NCBI GenBank assembly: GCA_035461305.1
Contig: DATHVN010000106.1
Location: 1-64,000 of the forward strand
Reading direction: 5' to 3'
Length of the DNA stretch: 64,000 nucleotides
DNA from: Euzebyales bacterium
Lineage (GTDB): Bacteria > Actinomycetota > Nitriliruptoria > Euzebyales > JAHELV01
Of the stretch, positions 61,061 to 64,000 are shown piece by piece; the first letter of the stretch is position 1, and each line of letters opens with the position of its first letter. The notes below the pieces were generated by a model, which made no database searches, was not told the DNA's origin, and saw nothing but the letters and a program-made list of their open reading frames with translations. A program made the translations under genes and the position numbers.

Positions 61061-62454
61061 GCGCCCCTCCGTGAGGTGGGCGACAGCGCTACGCTGTCGG
61101 CGACGAGCTCCCGGAAGCGGTCGCCCCGAGCGGCGTAGTTGACGAACTGGTCCATCGACGCGCAGGCCGGCGCCAGCAGCACCACGTCGCCCTGACGCGC
61201 GCGTTCACGCGCGATGGCGACCGCGGCGTCGAGCGTGCCGACCTCGAGGGTCGCGACCGCCTGGCCTCGGGCGAGCTCGGCGATCGCAGGACCCGCCTGC
61301 CCGATCGTGAGGACCAGCCGGACCCGAGTCCCGAGGTCGGCGGCGAGCGGCGCAAACGACACGCCCTTGGCCAGCCCTCCGGCGATCCAGATGACCGAAT
61401 CGAACGAGCGCAGGGCGGCGGCCGCGGCGTGTGGGTTGGTCGCCTTCGAGTCGTTGACCCAGCGCACACCGTCGTGCTCGGCGACCGTCTCCAGGCGGTG
61501 CGCGCCCACCCGGGCGGCGCTCAGCGGATGCGCCAGGCCACCCGGCGGGGCGCCTGCGGCGATCGCCGCGGCCACGACGGCGGTGGCGTTCGCGACGTTG
61601 TGCCGGCCACGGACGCCCAGGGCGTCTAGCGTGAGCACCGGCGTCGGCTGGTCGCCCGTCAGCCGCTCGACGAGCGCGCCGTCGATCACGCCGACCGCAT
61701 CCGGTGGGGGCGCGTCCAGTGTGAACCCCGCGTGCGCCGCCGGCGGCGGGTGCTCGGCGAGCAGCCTGGCCGCACCCCCGTCCTCGAGGTTCGACACCGC
61801 CCAGTCGCTGCCGCGCAGGCCCGCGGCACCGGTCGCGCGCTGACCCCGCCAGATGCGGGCCTTGGCCGCCGCGTAGGCGGCCCGGTCGCCGTGCCAGTCG
61901 AGATGATCGTCGGCCACGTTCAGCACGACGCCCACATCGGCCCGCATCGTGTGCGTGAAGTGCAACTGGAAGCTCGACAGCTCGGCGACGACCAGCGGTG
62001 GCGGGTCGTCGACCAGGGTCGACAGAGGTTGGCCGATGTTGCCGGCGGCCGGCACGCCCAGGCATCCGGCGAGCAGCTCCGTCGTCGTCGTCTTGCCGTT
62101 GGTCCCCGTCACCGCCAGCACCCGCGTGCGGCCGTCGAGCAGCCGCCAGGCGAGCTCGGGCTCGCTCCAGATCGGCACGCCCGACGCCGCGGCGGCCACC
62201 AGCACCGGCGTCGTCGGTGCGAGCCCGGGGCTGGCCACCACCACGTCGGGTGTCGCGTCGCGCAGCACCGCCGCGGGGTCGGCAACCAGCGCGACGGCGT
62301 CGCCGAGCGCGGCACGGGCGCGTGCCTCCGCCGCGGGCGCGGCGTCGCAGGCCATGACGTCGGCGCCGCCGGCCACCGCGGCGCGTGCTGCGGCGATCCC
62401 GGACACGCCGAGTCCGGCCACCAGGATCCTGATGCCGCCCACCGCGCCACTCAC
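61057..62454 (-). CDS. murD: UDP-N-acetylmuramoylalanine--D-glutamate ligase
   Basis: Mur ligase of 465 residues. N-domain ILVAGLGVSGIAAARA, ATP loop VTGTNGKTTTTELL (Lys121), ELSSFQLHFT, NVADDHLDWHG and VNDSKATNPHAA. The GTG at 62454 follows a GGAGGCGGG site. Confidence 0.95.
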   Translation of the reverse strand: MSGAVGGIRILVAGLGVSGIAAARAAVAGGADVMACDAAPAAEARARAALGDAVALVADPAAVLRDATPDVVVASPGLAPTTPVLVAAAASGVPIWSEPELAWRLLDGRTRVLAVTGTNGKTTTTELLAGCLGVPAAGNIGQPLSTLVDDPPPLVVAELSSFQLHFTHTMRADVGVVLNVADDHLDWHGDRAAYAAAKARIWRGQRATGAAGLRGSDWAVSNLEDGGAARLLAEHPPPAAHAGFTLDAPPPDAVGVIDGALVERLTGDQPTPVLTLDALGVRGRHNVANATAVVAAAIAAGAPPGGLAHPLSAARVGAHRLETVAEHDGVRWVNDSKATNPHAAAAALRSFDSVIWIAGGLAKGVSFAPLAADLGTRVRLVLTIGQAGPAIAELARGQAVATLEVGTLDAAVAIARERARQGDVVLLAPACASMDQFVNYAARGDRFRELVADSVALSPTSRRGA

Positions 62455-62551
62455 GAGGCCCGCCTCCGACCGTGAGGAGCGGTGGTCGCGTCCGCGGTGG
62501 GTCGGTCGAAGATCCGGGCACACGCCGCGGACGGGACTACCGCTCCGAGCG

Positions 62552-63586
62552 TCATCCGATGCCTCCACCGGCGAGGAAGTCGTTGTAGAACAGCCCGAGG
62601 CCGAACGCGACCGCAAGCCCGGCGACGATCCAGAACCGCACGATGATCGTTGTCTCCTGCCACCCCACGAGCTCGAAGTGGTGGTGGAGCGGAGCCATCT
62701 TGAACACCCTGCGGTGCAGCATGCGGAAGCTGGCGACCTGCGCGATGACGCTGACCGTCTCGACGACGAACAGCCCGCCGATGATCACCAGTAGCAGCTC
62801 GGTCTCGGTCAGCACTGACATCGCGGCGAGCATCCCGCCGATCGCGAGCGATCCGGTGTCACCCATGAAGATCTTCGCCGGCGGGCCGTTCCACCACAGG
62901 AACCCGAGCGTGGCGCCCAGCGCCGCGGCAGCGGCGATGGCGATGGCGTTGGCGTGGATCGTGACGCCGGCCGGATAGAACTCGGGATGGCGGAACTGCC
63001 AGAAGGCGATCACGACGTACGCACCGAACACCAGCGCGCTGGCCCCCGCCGCCAGGCCGTCCAACCCGTCGGTCAGGTTCACCGCGTTGGAGAACCCCGA
63101 GAAGATCAGGAAGATCGCGATCACGAAGAACGGGCCCAGGTCGATGCCGGTCGCCCCGATGAACGACAGGTAGGTCGACGTGTCGGCGACGTACTCCGCG
63201 CCGAACGCGAAGATCACCGCGATCAGCGCCTGGCCGATGAACTTGGCCGTCTTGTTGAGCCCGAGGCTGCGGTTGCGGCGCAGCTTGAGCAGGTCGTCGA
63301 CGAAGCCGACCATGCCCATGCCGACCAGCACGCCCATCACGAGCAGGCCGCCCGGCGACAGGCGCGGTCCCAGCAGGAACGTCGCGACGAGGTAGGCGAT
63401 GACGGCCGCCAGGATGATCGCCGCACCCCCCATGGTCGGCGTGCCGCGCTTGACGAAGTGCGACGTGGGGCCGTCCTCGCGGATCAGCTGTCCGTAGCCA
63501 CGGGCGCGGAAGAAGCGGATCACCACGGGCGTGCCGATCAGCGACAGCACCAGCGCGAGGCTCGCGGCGAGCAGAATCGTCCTCAC
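62552..63586 (-). CDS. mraY: Phospho-MurNAc-pentapeptide translocase
   Basis: Makes lipid I at the membrane. 344 residues, ten membrane segments. FVDDLLKLRRNRSLGL, NAVNLTDGLDGLAAG (catalytic Asp cluster), FMGDTGSLAIGG and MAPLHHHFELVGWQET are present. GTG start overlaps the murF stop (GTGA). Confidence 0.96.
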   Translation of the reverse strand: MRTILLAASLALVLSLIGTPVVIRFFRARGYGQLIREDGPTSHFVKRGTPTMGGAAIILAAVIAYLVATFLLGPRLSPGGLLVMGVLVGMGMVGFVDDLLKLRRNRSLGLNKTAKFIGQALIAVIFAFGAEYVADTSTYLSFIGATGIDLGPFFVIAIFLIFSGFSNAVNLTDGLDGLAAGASALVFGAYVVIAFWQFRHPEFYPAGVTIHANAIAIAAAAALGATLGFLWWNGPPAKIFMGDTGSLAIGGMLAAMSVLTETELLLVIIGGLFVVETVSVIAQVASFRMLHRRVFKMAPLHHHFELVGWQETTIIVRFWIVAGLAVAFGLGLFYNDFLAGGGIG

Positions 63587-64000
63587 CAGCACCGCTCCCC
63601 CGTCGCCGCGCCGGCGGTGCGCAGTTCGGCGAGCCGCGCCACGACGCGTTCGAGCCCGGCGGACCGGCTGGCCTTGACCAGGACCACGTCCCCCGCGGCG
63701 ACACGGTCGGCGAGGAGCCCGGCGGCGGTCTCGACGTCGTCGACGGCCCAACGCTGCCCGCAACGTGCCGGGTCGTTCGCATTGGCGCCCTCGGCGATGC
63801 CGGCGGCGGTGAGGCCGACGGTCACGAGGGCGTCGACCCCGAGGTCGGCCACCACCCGCCCGGTCCGGTGGTGCTCCTCGGCGCTGGTGGCGCCGATCTC
63901 CGCCATCGTCCCGAGCACCGCCCAGCGGCGGCCGGGCGTCGGCACGGCACACAACGTGCGCAGGGCCGCTGCGACCGACGTCGGGTTCGCGTTGTAGGCG
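63583..64000 (-). CDS. murF: UDP-MurNAc-tripeptide--D-Ala-D-Ala ligase (C-terminal part)
   Basis: The last 139 codons; the rest lies beyond the window. AYNANPTSVAAALRTL is the MurF-specific start of the C-domain, followed by GRRWAVLGTMAEIG, and VVLVKASRSAGLERVV near the end. First gene of the visible dcw transcript. Confidence 0.92.
   Translation of the reverse strand, partial: AYNANPTSVAAALRTLCAVPTPGRRWAVLGTMAEIGATSAEEHHRTGRVVADLGVDALVTVGLTAAGIAEGANANDPARCGQRWAVDDVETAAGLLADRVAAGDVVLVKASRSAGLERVVARLAELRTAGAATGERCW

Overview
The window is high-GC DNA (about 70% by eye) with dense gene packing, many GTG starts and ATGA/GTGA/TGATG start-stop overlaps. Gene order points to an actinobacterium. 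pdtaR-polA-rpsA-coaE, the hisDC / hisBHAFI-trpE-(membrane protein)-trpCBA-lgt block, the dnaE-rluD-lspA block and the mraY-murD-ftsW-murC-ftsQ-ftsZ-pgeF-yggS-sepF-yggT-divIVA block are all known from mycobacteria and relatives. SepF and DivIVA occur with no ftsA. A deep-branching lineage (for example Nitriliruptoria-like) would fit, but that placement is inference.

Layout. 1-2.5 kb: polyhydroxyalkanoate synthase and a phasin-like protein with a strong promoter and a palindrome beside it. 2.5-6 kb: XRE regulator, a split-barrel-like protein, CstA transporter and a small Cys-rich thioredoxin-like partner. 6-12 kb: moaA, coaE, rpsA, polA. 12.4-18 kb: a branched-chain amino-acid ABC transporter (livK facing livFGMH). 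18-21.4 kb: pdtaR-like ANTAR regulator, tRNA-Leu(CAA), two oxidoreductase-type genes. 21.4-23.6 kb: accessory antiporter and a small winged-helix protein. 23.6-35.4 kb: trp and his genes, with a DUF4230 gene splitting his and a 38-bp tandem repeat array between hisH and hisA. 35.4-37.8 kb: LON-domain protein, lgt, tagI. 37.8-38.1 kb: a decayed tyrosine integrase between two copies of the tagI 3' end. 38.1-42.8 kb: quinone oxidoreductase, LD-carboxypeptidase, secreted lamin-tail protein. 43-48.8 kb: dnaE, rluD, lspA, DUF167. 48.9-52 kb: an IleRS-like pseudoenzyme coupled to a HExxH membrane protein. 52.1-64 kb: division and cell-wall (dcw) cluster, running off the end inside murF.

Functionally, the trp block lacks trpF, and the HisA homologue carries the PriA residue pattern that lets one enzyme serve both pathways. 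The dcw genes are translationally coupled, but murG is missing from its usual place between ftsW and murC. The most striking item is at 48879-51416. This protein aligns with isoleucyl-tRNA synthetase along its whole length and sits in the usual ileS position. It has lost the HIGH motif, the KMSKS motif and the editing-site signatures, yet keeps four CxxC pairs, GWDCH and the anticodon-domain pattern. It looks like a maintained, non-catalytic synthetase.
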